Positions 45,460 through 53,878 of a stretch of DNA of 55,031 nucleotides are shown here, piece after piece (the stretch's first letter is position 1; each line of letters starts with the position of its first letter). Position numbers and translations under genes: made by a program. The notes below the pieces were generated by a model, which had not been told where the DNA came from, made no database searches, and saw nothing but the letters and a program-made list of their open reading frames with translations. Origin of the DNA: Frateuria defendens (GTDB lineage Bacteria > Pseudomonadota > Gammaproteobacteria > Xanthomonadales > Rhodanobacteraceae); contig NZ_LFQR01000061.1 in assembly GCF_001182895.1 (NCBI RefSeq), positions 1 to 55,031 of the forward strand. Reading direction: 5' to 3'.

Positions 45460-46209
45460 ATGCCGAACCCGGTTCACGATGTGCAGGGATCGCGACCGCC
45501 CCACCTCCTGGTGGTGGATGACGATGTCGAAATCTCGGGCCTGATCCGGCGCTACTTCACCGCGCAGGGCTTCCAGGTCAGCGCCGCCGACAGCGGAGCC
45601 GCCATGCGCGGCATCCTGGCTGCCGAAATCGTCGACCTCATCCTGCTCGACCTCGGCCTGCCCGGCGAGGACGGTTTCGACCTGGTGCGTCACCTGCACG
45701 AGGAATGGCAGGGGCCGGTCATCATCGTCACCGGCCGCGGCGACTCCGTCGATCGCGTGGTCGGCCTGGAACTGGGCGCCGACGACTATGTGACCAAGCC
45801 GTTCGATCTACGCGAACTGCTGGCACGCGCCCGCAGCGTGCTGCGGCGGGCGGCCTCCGCGCGCAGGACGGCCGAAGCGGGCCCGGCGGAGCCCGCGTTC
45901 CGCTTTGCGGGCTTCTGCCTGGACCCCGTCTCGCGCGTGCTGACGGAGCCACAGGGAGCCACGGTCCCGTTGACCAGCGGCGAGTATGAACTGCTGAGAC
46001 TGTTTCTCGAGCGCCCCAACCGCGTGCTGACACGCGACGACATGATGATGCAGACGCATCGGCGCGACGCGGGCCCCTACGACCGGGCCATCGACGTACA
46101 GATCGGCCGCCTGCGCCGCAAGATCGAGCCCGACCCGGCCAATCCCACACTGATCAAGGCTGTCCGCGGCGTGGGCTACATGTTCACCGAGCGGGTACGG
46201 CGGGCATGA
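45460..46209 (+). CDS. OmpR-family DNA-binding response regulator
   Basis: A 249-residue regulator. The receiver domain (about 14-130) has VVDDD, the phosphoacceptor Asp64 in LILLDLGLPG, and the Thr and Lys of VTG and TKPF. The C-terminal winged helix (about 150-245) has LTSGEYELLRLFLERPNRVLTRDDM and the RAIDVQIGRLRRKIE recognition block. It overlaps the kinase gene by 4 nt, so the two form a cognate pair. The neighbouring fnr-like gene has a 10-bp-spaced direct repeat upstream that could be one of its targets. Confidence 0.92.
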   Translation: MPNPVHDVQGSRPPHLLVVDDDVEISGLIRRYFTAQGFQVSAADSGAAMRGILAAEIVDLILLDLGLPGEDGFDLVRHLHEEWQGPVIIVTGRGDSVDRVVGLELGADDYVTKPFDLRELLARARSVLRRAASARRTAEAGPAEPAFRFAGFCLDPVSRVLTEPQGATVPLTSGEYELLRLFLERPNRVLTRDDMMMQTHRRDAGPYDRAIDVQIGRLRRKIEPDPANPTLIKAVRGVGYMFTERVRRA

Positions 46210-48263
46210 AGGTCAAGGCCGCACGCCATGACGACAATGCGGACCTGTTCCGGACCCTGTTCGACACGGCACCGGACGCGATGATCGTGGTGGACGGCGG
46301 CGGCCGCATCGTGCTGGCCAACCCGCAGGCGGAAACCCTGTTCGGCTACGACCCGCGCGGACTGCACGGCCTGCAGGTGGAAGCCCTGCTGCCGGAGAAC
46401 GTACGCGTCGTCCACGCCACGCATCGCTCGAGCTACATGACGCGCCCGCGCGTGCGGCCCATGGGCGCGGGCTACGAGTTGACCGGCATCCGGCGCAACG
46501 GCGAACCGTTCCCGGTCGAGATCGGCTTGAGCCCCATCGCCACCACCCACGGCGGCACGCTCTACGCGGCCTCCATCCGCGACATCTCCGAGACCCAGCG
46601 CGCGAGACGGGCGCTCTCGCGTGCACGCTACGACACCTTTCTCGCCCAGGTCGGCCGGCTGATGCTGGAGTCGCCCCACTACGATGTCGCGATGGGCAGC
46701 ATTCCCTCTCTGCTGGCCGCCGCACTGGGCACGGAAGCGGTCGCCATCCTGCTGCGTAATCCACGGTACCTGGGCTCGCACCTGCACGCCTCCAGCGGCC
46801 TGCCGCCAGACCTTCGCGAGAGCCTGCCCGAGGCTCTCGCGAAGGACGAGCTGATCGACCGGCTGACCGGCTACAGCACCGATGCGGCGACCTTGAAACA
46901 GGTACCCGTGGAGGCCTTCCCCGCGACCCGTGCCGCGATCGGCGACGCCGGATTTCAGGATGCGGCGCTGCTTCCCCTGCTCGACCGCTACGAGCCCACG
47001 GGCATCCTGATCGCCCTGTCGCGCGACGTCGGCAGCTTCGATCACGACCGGCTGCATTTCCTCCAGTCCGTGGCCAATATGTTGGCGGCGGTCCTGCAGC
47101 GCAGCCGCAGCGAGGAGCAGCTCGCCCACTCCCAACGCCTCGATGCGCTGGGCCAGCTCACCGGAGGCATCGCCCACGATTTCAACAACCAGCTCACCGT
47201 CATCTCGGGCAACCTGCAGATCCTCAATGCCGAGCTGGGCGACCGGCCCGAGGAGCGGGAAACGATGGACCATGCCCTGCGCGCGGTGGACCGTTGCACC
47301 GTGCTCACCCGCAAGCTGCTCGGTTTCGCGCGCAACCGCCGCTTGGTGACGCATGCGTTGCGGCCGGACCAGGTACTGACCGACCTCTGCGAAATGCTGG
47401 GGCGCACCCTGGGCGAGCGTATCGCCGTCACCCTCGACCGCCCCACCGGCCTTCCCTCCATTTACGCCGACCCGGGTGAACTGGACGCCGCGCTGGTCAA
47501 CCTCGCGCTCAATGCGCGCGATGCCATGTCCAATGGCGGGCGACTGACCATTTCGGCACACCTTCGCCACGTCGACGACGAACATGCCGCCCAGGAGGAA
47601 CTGGTGGCGGGCGACTACGTGGCCTTCGGCGTGGCGGATACCGGCACCGGCATGACGCATGAGGTGCTCACCCATGCGCTGGAGCCCTTCTTCACCACCA
47701 AAGAGGTCGGCCGTGGCAGCGGGCTCGGCCTGAGCATGGTCTACGGCTTCGTGAAGCAGTCCAGGGGACGCATGACGATCGACAGCCAGGTGGGCCACGG
47801 CACCTACGTGGAGCTATTGCTGCCTACGGTGCCCGCGGCGGCCGAGAAGCGCGCCGCATCCGGCAGGAAAGCACCGCGCAAGGGACACGAAACGGTGCTG
47901 GTGGTCGAGGACGAGGCGGAGGTGCGGCGCATCGCCGTGGCCTTCTTGCGCTCGCTGGGCTACACCACCTACGAAGCGGGCGACGCCAGGACAGCCCTCG
48001 ACCTGCTGGCGAGGACACCCCACATCGAACTGCTCTTCTCGGACGTGATGCTCGGCGGCGGCATGACGGGGTTCGAGCTGGTGCGCGAGGCGAGTCGTCT
48101 GTATCCGAAGTTGCCCGCCCTGCTCACTTCGGGCTACGAGCGCTCGTCCATGGGCGTGGACGACCCCTCGTTCCGCCACTTCAGGCTGCTTCGTAAGCCG
48201 TATCGCCGCGAGCAGCTGGCCGCCGCAGTGAGGAAGTCGCTCGACCGTGGCCCATCGACTTGA
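46206..48263 (+). CDS. Soluble hybrid histidine kinase (PAS-GAF-HisKA-HATPase-REC)
   Basis: A 685-residue kinase without membrane segments. A PAS domain (about 14-125; DTAPDAMIVVDGGGRIVLANPQ), a GAF-like domain (about 150-300), HisKA with His324 in GGIAHDFNN, HATPase with NLALNARDAM, DTGTGM and GRGSGLGLSMVYG, and a C-terminal receiver with Asp613 in LLFSDVML. The sensors are cytoplasmic and so may read redox, oxygen, NO or a metabolite; no heme or flavin ligand can be assigned. Its 3' end overlaps the convergent fnr-like gene by 83 nt. Confidence 0.9.
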   Translation: MKVKAARHDDNADLFRTLFDTAPDAMIVVDGGGRIVLANPQAETLFGYDPRGLHGLQVEALLPENVRVVHATHRSSYMTRPRVRPMGAGYELTGIRRNGEPFPVEIGLSPIATTHGGTLYAASIRDISETQRARRALSRARYDTFLAQVGRLMLESPHYDVAMGSIPSLLAAALGTEAVAILLRNPRYLGSHLHASSGLPPDLRESLPEALAKDELIDRLTGYSTDAATLKQVPVEAFPATRAAIGDAGFQDAALLPLLDRYEPTGILIALSRDVGSFDHDRLHFLQSVANMLAAVLQRSRSEEQLAHSQRLDALGQLTGGIAHDFNNQLTVISGNLQILNAELGDRPEERETMDHALRAVDRCTVLTRKLLGFARNRRLVTHALRPDQVLTDLCEMLGRTLGERIAVTLDRPTGLPSIYADPGELDAALVNLALNARDAMSNGGRLTISAHLRHVDDEHAAQEELVAGDYVAFGVADTGTGMTHEVLTHALEPFFTTKEVGRGSGLGLSMVYGFVKQSRGRMTIDSQVGHGTYVELLLPTVPAAAEKRAASGRKAPRKGHETVLVVEDEAEVRRIAVAFLRSLGYTTYEAGDARTALDLLARTPHIELLFSDVMLGGGMTGFELVREASRLYPKLPALLTSGYERSSMGVDDPSFRHFRLLRKPYRREQLAAAVRKSLDRGPST

Positions 48264-49011
48264 TCCGTGGCGCCCGTTCTGCGCCAGCCATGGGACGGCG
48301 CATGCGTTCGCCGCAGGCCAGGAAGCGCAGGGCCTCGCCGTCCAGCAGGCGCACTTCGCGGCGCTGTATGGCGATGTAGCCGAGCTCCTGCAGGCGCGAC
48401 AGCGCACGGGTAACGGTCTCGTGCTGGATGCCGAGGAAGCTCGCCATGTCGTTGCGCCCCATGCGCAGGACGAAATGGCAGTCGCTGAACCCCAGGCGGG
48501 CATGGTCGCGCGCCATGTCCAGCAGGAATGCCGCCACTCGCTGCTCCGCGTTCAAGGTGCCGAGCGCGAGCATCCAGGAGCGGTGGCGGCGGATCTCCTC
48601 CGCCAAGGACGCCGTCAGCCGGGCCTGCAACGCCGGCAGCTGCAGGCAGGCAGCGATCACCGGCGGATAGGGCAGCTCCCAGATCTCGCAGTGCTCCAGT
48701 GCGATGGCGTCGCAGGCGCAATGGCTCAGGCCGATGGACTCGACACCGATCAGATCGCCGCGAATGCGGAAACTGGTGACCTGCTCGCGGCCGTCCTCGG
48801 CCAACTCGCAACTCTTGAGGGAGCCTGCATGCACCAGATACAGCGCGCGGAACGGCTGCCCCATCCGGTAGACATATTCCCCCGCGGCAAGCTTGCAGCG
48901 CACCACCGGCAGGTACTGGTGCAGTGTGTCGATGTCCAGCTCCAGCGGACTGGAGCAGTTGCCCCGTGCCCGGTCGAGTGGGGAGTCCGGTGTGTCGATG
49001 ATGGTGTTCAT
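48181..49011 (-). CDS. Crp/Fnr-family transcription regulator without the N-terminal cysteine cluster
   Basis: A 276-residue regulator: cyclic-nucleotide-like sensor fold (about 25-140), dimer helix and a C-terminal helix-turn-helix at 186-208 (RNDMASFLGIQHETVTR). Glu198, Thr201 and Arg202 correspond to the E-xx-S-R of FNR, which reads TTGAT half-sites. FNR needs three N-terminal Cys plus one central Cys for its 4Fe-4S cluster; here only Cys19 lies at the N-terminus, although Cys39, 68, 98, 100, 108 and 122 are present. The ligand is therefore unknown. The last 28 residues overlap the kinase gene and look dispensable. Confidence 0.88.
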   Translation of the reverse strand: MNTIIDTPDSPLDRARGNCSSPLELDIDTLHQYLPVVRCKLAAGEYVYRMGQPFRALYLVHAGSLKSCELAEDGREQVTSFRIRGDLIGVESIGLSHCACDAIALEHCEIWELPYPPVIAACLQLPALQARLTASLAEEIRRHRSWMLALGTLNAEQRVAAFLLDMARDHARLGFSDCHFVLRMGRNDMASFLGIQHETVTRALSRLQELGYIAIQRREVRLLDGEALRFLACGERMRRPMAGAERAPRIKSMGHGRATSSLRRPAARGDTAYEAA

Positions 49012-49097
49012 GGCGCGTACCCGACGACAGGTGACCCTCGAGAGGAAGGACATTAGCGAGGAGGTGTCACAGGACGAGCACAGCTTCGCAACCGAAT

Positions 49098-49113
49098 GTA
49101 ACAGTCGGTAACA
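49098..49113 (-). repeat. Direct repeat TGTTAC-N4-TGTTAC upstream of the fnr-like gene
   Basis: Two identical 6-mers at a 10-bp period lie about 90-100 nt before the start. OmpR/PhoB-type regulators bind such direct repeats. A weak -10 (GCTAAT, 49052-49057) would place them at about -53 to -68. Confidence 0.4.
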
Positions 49114-49171
49114 GGCGGACCTCCTTGCGCACGCACGGCCCCCTTTCGGTCCCGTGATGCGCAGCGCGAGG

Positions 49172-49999
49172 TCAATGGCGCAGAAAGACCGGCAGCCCCG
49201 CCCCGGCCAGCACTTCGCGCGTGGCCCCGCCCAGTATCCACTCGCTGAACCGGCTCCTGCCGTAGGCGCCCATGACAAGCAGGTTGGCCGACAGCTTTTC
49301 CGCCGCGGCCAGCAAGGCCACGCCCGCGTACTCGTCGTCGGCCGACAGCGGCACGCGCTCCGCCCTGACGCCGTGACGCTTGAGGTACAGGTCGATATCG
49401 AACGGCGGCTTCCAGGCCACGCCGTAGTACTCGCGCTGCGCCCCGGCCAGCAGCACCACGCGCCCGGCCCGCTGCAGCAGCGGCAGCGAAGCGTGGATCG
49501 CACGAACGGCCTCCGGCGCGCCGTTCCATGCAATGGCGATGCAGTCCAGGCGCAGCTCTCCGACGTCGCTGGCCGGTACCAGGATGCATGGCAGATCCGC
49601 CGCCAGCAGCAGGCTGGCCAGATCGGAGGGCGAGCCTTGGTGTGCGCTCTCACTGCGGTCGAGCACGAGCAAATCGTGCCAGACGCCCAGGTGTGCCAAC
49701 ACCCGGGCAGGCTCGCCCTCGGCCACCAGCCAGGCCGCCTGCTCGGCTCCCTGCGAGGTGGCCCACGACACGAAGGGCTCCTCGCGTTGCAGCGCCCTGG
49801 CCTCCAGGCTCCTGGTGTTCTCCAGCATCACGGCCAGCACCTCCGGCGCGAGGTCGATAGGCGCCCCGTAATTCAACGGCGACGGATAGGCGTAGACGCC
49901 GGTGACCGCGCCGCGCAGCAGCGCCGCCAGCCGCACGCCGTACTGGGTGGCACGCGTCCAGGGGTCGAAGTGCCGCACGTAAACGAGAATGTCCCGCAT
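49172..49999 (-). CDS. Universal stress protein, tandem-domain
   Basis: A 275-residue protein of two Usp domains. The second keeps the ATP-binding loop GAYGRSRFSEWILGG (G-x2-G-x9-G). GGGAGG lies 6 nt before the ATG. It is divergent from a second Usp gene; a nine-of-ten FNR-type site and a matching -10 lie upstream. Proteins of this kind aid survival under low oxygen or energy stress; no more specific role can be read. Confidence 0.92.
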   Translation of the reverse strand: MRDILVYVRHFDPWTRATQYGVRLAALLRGAVTGVYAYPSPLNYGAPIDLAPEVLAVMLENTRSLEARALQREEPFVSWATSQGAEQAAWLVAEGEPARVLAHLGVWHDLLVLDRSESAHQGSPSDLASLLLAADLPCILVPASDVGELRLDCIAIAWNGAPEAVRAIHASLPLLQRAGRVVLLAGAQREYYGVAWKPPFDIDLYLKRHGVRAERVPLSADDEYAGVALLAAAEKLSANLLVMGAYGRSRFSEWILGGATREVLAGAGLPVFLRH

Positions 50000-50038
50000 G
50001 GCCTGCCTCCCGGCCGGTTCCGCTCACGCGATGGCTGC

Positions 50039-50079
50039 ATGCTAGGCGCGCGGAAGGTGTGCGGCTTGATCTTCGTCAA
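50039..50079 (-). promoter_or_regulatory. FNR-type site and -10 for the minus-strand usp gene
   Basis: TTGATCTTCGTCAA (50066-50079; nine of ten conserved bases of TTGAT-N4-ATCAA) is centred 31 bp from TAGCAT (50039-50044), a candidate -10. This is the spacing of a class II FNR-dependent promoter (activator at about -41.5). Confidence 0.7.
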
Positions 50080-50117
50080 CCGTACCCATGGCCACCGGGG
50101 GCGACGCCTCGACGTAG

Positions 50118-50158
50118 ATGACATGGATCAAACCCCGCGTATCTCCTGCAGGCATAGT
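50118..50158 (+). promoter_or_regulatory. FNR-type site and -10 for the plus-strand usp gene
   Basis: ATGACATGGATCAA (50118-50131; eight of ten conserved bases, one perfect half-site) is centred 31 bp before CATAGT (50153-50158). The two divergent usp promoters thus each have their own site, 52 bp apart. Confidence 0.6.
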
Positions 50159-50224
50159 TGGCCCAAGGGTGCGTTCCAGGGCCCGTATGCCTGCCGCAAG
50201 CAGCGAACGACACGGGGCATGCCC

Positions 50225-51127
50225 ATGAGCGTGAGTTCGATTTTCCCCAACATGCCGATGAACCCGCCGCGGCCGACCGCGATGGAGCCGCTGGCCGGTG
50301 CGGCGGCGCAGCCGGCGCTGGACATCGTGGCGCTCTGTCCCAGGTTCCCTGCCTGGGGACCAGCCGCCCGCTATGCGGCGGAACTCGCCATGGCACTCGG
50401 GGCAACGCTCACCGGCCTCTACATCGGCAAGCCGCTGTCCTCCGCCTCGCCGGCGGGCGTGCCGCCGGCGCTCGAACGCGAGTGGCTCGCCTACATGCAC
50501 GATGAGGTGCGCGCGGCGGTAGTGGCGGGCAGCGGCTTTGTCCATTGGGCCAGCCGCTTCACCCCTTCGCCGCACTGGCAGGTCGCGCTCGGCGATCCCG
50601 CGGAGGCATTGCGCACGGTAGGCGACTGGAGCGACCTGCTCGTCCTGGAGCATGGCGAGCACACCCGGGGCGATCCGTCGGGACTGATCGCCAGCGCCGT
50701 GCTGTCGGGGTTGGCCTGCATTCTGGTACCCGAGGCCGCCTACGTGCCCGGGCGGCTCGAGCGCGTCGCCGTGGCCTGGGACGACACGGCACTCGCCACG
50801 CGCGCCCTGCACGCGGCATTGCCGCTGCTGCATCGTGCGAGCGAGGTCGTCCTGTTGTGCAGCGAGCGGTCGTGGGAAGTACCCGGATCGCTGCCGGAAC
50901 GGCTCGCCTTCGACGCGCGCAAACACCTCGTGGAGCGAGGCATCGTTTTTGCCGTCGAGCCGGTCGGGCAGGGTGGTGATGCCATCCTCGCCGCGGCATC
51001 CCGGCACCGCGCCGACCTGCTGGTGATGGGCGCGAACGGCAAGCATCGCTTCAACGTGCGCTACCTCGACCCCGACACCGACTACGTACTGCACCATGCC
51101 GGGCTGCCCCTGTTTCTCAAGCACTGA
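50225..51127 (+). CDS. Universal stress protein with degenerate ATP loop
   Basis: A 300-residue tandem Usp protein with a 30-residue N-terminal extension. The second domain keeps GANGKHRFN, but the third Gly and the Ser/Thr of G-x2-G-x9-G-S/T are replaced by Asp-Pro (LDPDTDYVL), so it probably does not bind ATP as its neighbour does. I use the ATG at 50225, which has GGGG 7 nt upstream; an ATG six bases earlier is too close to that site. It is divergent from the other usp gene. Confidence 0.9.
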   Translation: MSVSSIFPNMPMNPPRPTAMEPLAGAAAQPALDIVALCPRFPAWGPAARYAAELAMALGATLTGLYIGKPLSSASPAGVPPALEREWLAYMHDEVRAAVVAGSGFVHWASRFTPSPHWQVALGDPAEALRTVGDWSDLLVLEHGEHTRGDPSGLIASAVLSGLACILVPEAAYVPGRLERVAVAWDDTALATRALHAALPLLHRASEVVLLCSERSWEVPGSLPERLAFDARKHLVERGIVFAVEPVGQGGDAILAAASRHRADLLVMGANGKHRFNVRYLDPDTDYVLHHAGLPLFLKH

Positions 51128-51143
51128 GTCTGCGCGGGAACGC

Positions 51144-51157
51144 TTGATGTGCGTCAA
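51144..51157 (+). promoter_or_regulatory. FNR-type site upstream of the hibernation factor
   Basis: TTGATGTGCGTCAA matches nine of ten conserved bases of the FNR consensus. It lies just after the usp stop and 108 nt before the next gene. The -10 at the expected distance is poor. Confidence 0.6.
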
Positions 51158-51264
51158 GACGCGATGGCCGGCGAAGCGCAAGCTGCGCATGAAGACGGCG
51201 GTCGCGGCGCGGTAGTTCCCCCGCGGACGCCATCGCGCCCGCCACCCAACGCCGGAGTGCACCC

Positions 51265-51627
51265 ATGACCATTCCCACCAACATCACGTTCCAGGGCGTG
51301 CCGCCGTCCGACGCGCTGTGTGCCGACATCCACAACCACGTGCGGAAGCTGGAACACGTGGCCGGCGACGCCTTGCTCTGCCGCGTGGTCGTGCGCATGG
51401 CCGAGCACAGCCACCGGCAGGGCAACCGCTACAGCGTGCATGCGCGACTGCTGCTGTCCGGGCACGAAGTCGAGGCGGGCCTGATGTCGGAGTCCGACCA
51501 GCAGCACGAGGATCCCTACATCGCCGTGGCGAACACGTTCGAGGCGCTGCGCCGGCGCACCGAGGACTACGTGCGCCGGCGCCGAGAGCACCTCAAGGCC
51601 TACGAAAACAGGCAGGCCGGGCTGTGA
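51265..51627 (+). CDS. HPF/RaiA-family ribosome hibernation factor
   Basis: A 120-residue protein of the short HPF/RaiA (sigma-54 modulation) type that binds the 30S subunit and stabilises idle ribosomes. It has the beta-alpha-beta fold pattern (ITFQGVPPSDALCADIHNHVRKLE) and a basic C-terminal helix (RRRTEDYVRRRREHLKAYE). GGAG lies 7 nt before the ATG. Its presence with usp genes and FNR sites fits a shut-down response. It may be an accessory copy, since the housekeeping gene usually lies beside rpoN. Confidence 0.87.
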   Translation: MTIPTNITFQGVPPSDALCADIHNHVRKLEHVAGDALLCRVVVRMAEHSHRQGNRYSVHARLLLSGHEVEAGLMSESDQQHEDPYIAVANTFEALRRRTEDYVRRRREHLKAYENRQAGL

Positions 51628-51666
51628 GCCGGCGGCGCCCGGCTCGTCGTCGCGGGATCGCATGCC

Positions 51667-52071
51667 ATGGCCGACGAACGCTATCCCGGGCCGAAACGGC
51701 AGCGTCATGCCTTCTGGCTGGCGATGATCGCCCTCGCGGCGGTGATGGCGCTGGAGACCCTGGTGGTCACCCGCCTGACGGATAGCGTCCCGTACAGCGA
51801 GTTCGTCGCGGCGCTCAAGGCTGGCGACATCGCCGGCGTCGTGGTGTCCGACCTGGCCAAAGCCACCGACATCGCGCTGCGCCAGGGGCAGGTGGAGCGC
51901 CGCTACGAGCGGCTGATCCTGATCGCGCCGCCGCGCTTCCTGGGTGCGCTGCACGGCCAGCTCGACCACGCGCTGCGGGGCTGCATCGCCGGGGGAAATC
52001 AGGCGGGACCTCGTCAATGCCGCCGCCAGCGAGATCCGCGCGCACCTGCCGCCACGCCTGCCGCGGCAATG
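51667..52071 (+). pseudogene. Deletion scar: FtsH N-terminus fused to a host-attachment-protein C-terminus, frameshifted
   Basis: The first 60 residues are the start of an FtsH protease: a membrane helix (about 15-35) and the periplasmic-domain start VPYSEFVAALKAGDIAGVVV. The AAA and protease domains are missing. The sequence then changes to the C-terminus of a host-attachment-protein family member (YERLILIAPPRFLGAL). Near 51991-51995 a run of five G shifts the frame; with one G fewer the reading would be GEIRRDLVNAAASEIRAHLPPR and end at a TGA that overlaps the polX start. As it stands the frame runs into polX. The product is unlikely to be functional. Confidence 0.75.
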
Positions 52072-53811
52072 AGCGCCACCAATGTCGAGATCACCGCCGT
52101 CTTCGACGAGATCGCGGACTGGCTGGAGATCGACGAGGCCAACCCGTTCCGCATCCGCGCCTACCGCAATGCGGCGCGTACCGTTTCGGCGTGGCCGGAC
52201 CCGCTGGCCGAATGGCTGCGCACGCAGCGCCCGCTGTCCGAACTGCCCGGCATCGGCGGGGACCTGGCGGCGAAGATCGAGGAAATCCTCCGCAGCGGCT
52301 CATGCTCGCTGCTGCGGCAACTGCGGCGCGGCCATCCGCGGGGCCTGACCGAGCTGCTGAAGATCCCGGGCATCGGCGCGCGCCGCGCGGAGCGCCTGTA
52401 CCGCGAACTGGGCATCACCTCCCCGCGGCGGCTGCTGCGGGCCGCGCGCGCAGGGCGCATCCATGCGCTGCGCGGCTTCGGCGTGCAGAGCGAGCGCAGC
52501 CTGCTGGAAGCCGCCACCGGCTACCTCGGCAGCGAGCGGCGCTGGAAGCTGGCCGTGGCGGCCCAGCATGCGGAGGCGCTGGCGGCCCACCTGCGGGCGG
52601 CCACCGCAGCCACGGTGGAGGTCGCAGGCAGCTACCGGCGCCGTCGCGAGACCGTGGGCGACCTGGACATCCTGGTGGCCGCGCCGGCGCGTGCCGGCGT
52701 GACCGAACGCTTCCTGGCCTACCCGGAGGTCGGGCGCGTGCTCGCGCACGGCGTCACCCGCTCGGCCATGACACTGCGCAGCGGCCTGCAGGTGGATCTG
52801 CGCGTGGTGCCGCCGCAGAGCTTCGGCGCCGCCCTGCTCTACTTCACCGGCTCCAAGGCGCACAACCTGGTGCTGCGCCGGCTGGCCCAGCGACGTGGAC
52901 TCAAGATCAACGAATACGGCGTCTTCCAGGGCAAGCGCCGCGTCGCCGGCGACACCGAGCAGTCGGTCTACGCCACGCTCGGGCTGCCCTGGATTCCCCC
53001 GGAGCTGCGCGAGGACCGCGGCGAGTTCGAGGCGGCCCGCGAAGGCCGTCTGCCCCGGCTGATCGAACTCGGCGACCTGCGCGGCGACCTGCACGCCCAT
53101 ACCGATGCCACCGACGGCCACGCCGACCTGGCCACCATGGCGGCGGCGGCCCGGGCCGCCGGGCTCGCCTACATGGCGATCACCGACCACTCGCGGCATC
53201 TCGGCGTCGGCCACGGCCTCGACGCGGTGCGGCTGGCCCGGCAGATCGAAGCCATCGACCGCTTCAATGAACAGGGCCACGGCATCGCGGTGCTCAAGGG
53301 CATCGAGGTGGACATCCTGGAGGACGGCCGCCTCGACCTGCCCGATGCGGTGCTGGCACGCCTGGACCTGGTGGTGGCCGCCATCCACAGCCACTTCGAC
53401 CTCCCGCGGGAACGCCAGACCGAGCGCATCCTGCGGGCGATGGACCGCCCCTGCTTCAGCATCCTGGCGCACCCGACCGGCCGCCTGATCGGCGAGCGCG
53501 AGGGCTACCAGGTGGATCTCGAGCGCGCGATGCGCCATGCGGCCGCGCGCGGCTGTTTCCTCGAACTGGACGCCCATCCCGACCGCCTCGACCTCGACGA
53601 CGTGCATTGCCGCATGGCCAAGGAACTGGGCGTTCCGCTCGCGATCTCCAGCGACGCCCACGACACCGGCGGCTTCGCCGCGCTGCGGTTCGGCATCGGG
53701 CAGGCGCGGCGCGGGTGGATCGAGCCGCAGGACGCCATCAACACCTTGCCGCTGGAACAGCTGCGCCGGCGGCTGGCGCCGACGATGCAGCGCCCCGCCC
53801 GCGCGCCCTGA
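52069..53811 (+). CDS. polX: DNA polymerase/3'-5' exonuclease PolX
   Basis: A 580-residue family X polymerase with a C-terminal PHP domain, for gap-filling and base-excision repair. It has helix-hairpin-helix motifs (ELPGIGGDLAAKIEEIL, KIPGIGARRAERLY), the palm GSYRRRRETVGDLDIL with the metal Asp pair, and the PHP motifs DLHAHTDATDGHADL and ITDHSRHLGVGHG. The ATG at 52069 gives the normal start and length. The frame is open upstream through the frameshifted scar, so automatic calls may give a false 714-residue fusion. Confidence 0.93.
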   Translation: MSATNVEITAVFDEIADWLEIDEANPFRIRAYRNAARTVSAWPDPLAEWLRTQRPLSELPGIGGDLAAKIEEILRSGSCSLLRQLRRGHPRGLTELLKIPGIGARRAERLYRELGITSPRRLLRAARAGRIHALRGFGVQSERSLLEAATGYLGSERRWKLAVAAQHAEALAAHLRAATAATVEVAGSYRRRRETVGDLDILVAAPARAGVTERFLAYPEVGRVLAHGVTRSAMTLRSGLQVDLRVVPPQSFGAALLYFTGSKAHNLVLRRLAQRRGLKINEYGVFQGKRRVAGDTEQSVYATLGLPWIPPELREDRGEFEAAREGRLPRLIELGDLRGDLHAHTDATDGHADLATMAAAARAAGLAYMAITDHSRHLGVGHGLDAVRLARQIEAIDRFNEQGHGIAVLKGIEVDILEDGRLDLPDAVLARLDLVVAAIHSHFDLPRERQTERILRAMDRPCFSILAHPTGRLIGEREGYQVDLERAMRHAAARGCFLELDAHPDRLDLDDVHCRMAKELGVPLAISSDAHDTGGFAALRFGIGQARRGWIEPQDAINTLPLEQLRRRLAPTMQRPARAP

Positions 53812-53823
53812 GCGCACGGAATA

Positions 53824-53865
53824 GCCCGCGGCGGGCCCCGCCCCACAACGGGCGCCGCCGCGGGC
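53824..53865. terminator. Hairpin between convergent polX and hsp20
   Basis: An 11-bp perfect stem (GCCCGCGGCGG and its complement) with a 20-nt loop lies between the two stop codons. There is no T tract, so it may only retard convergent transcription. Confidence 0.5.
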
Positions 53866-53878
53866 CTCCGCCCCCCAC

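Noticed and set aside
51667-53811. A 714-residue FtsH-like/PolX fusion protein
   Set aside because: The PolX part is complete from its own ATG at 52069 with normal length. The upstream part is a frameshifted scar, and one base fewer restores a stop that overlaps the polX start.
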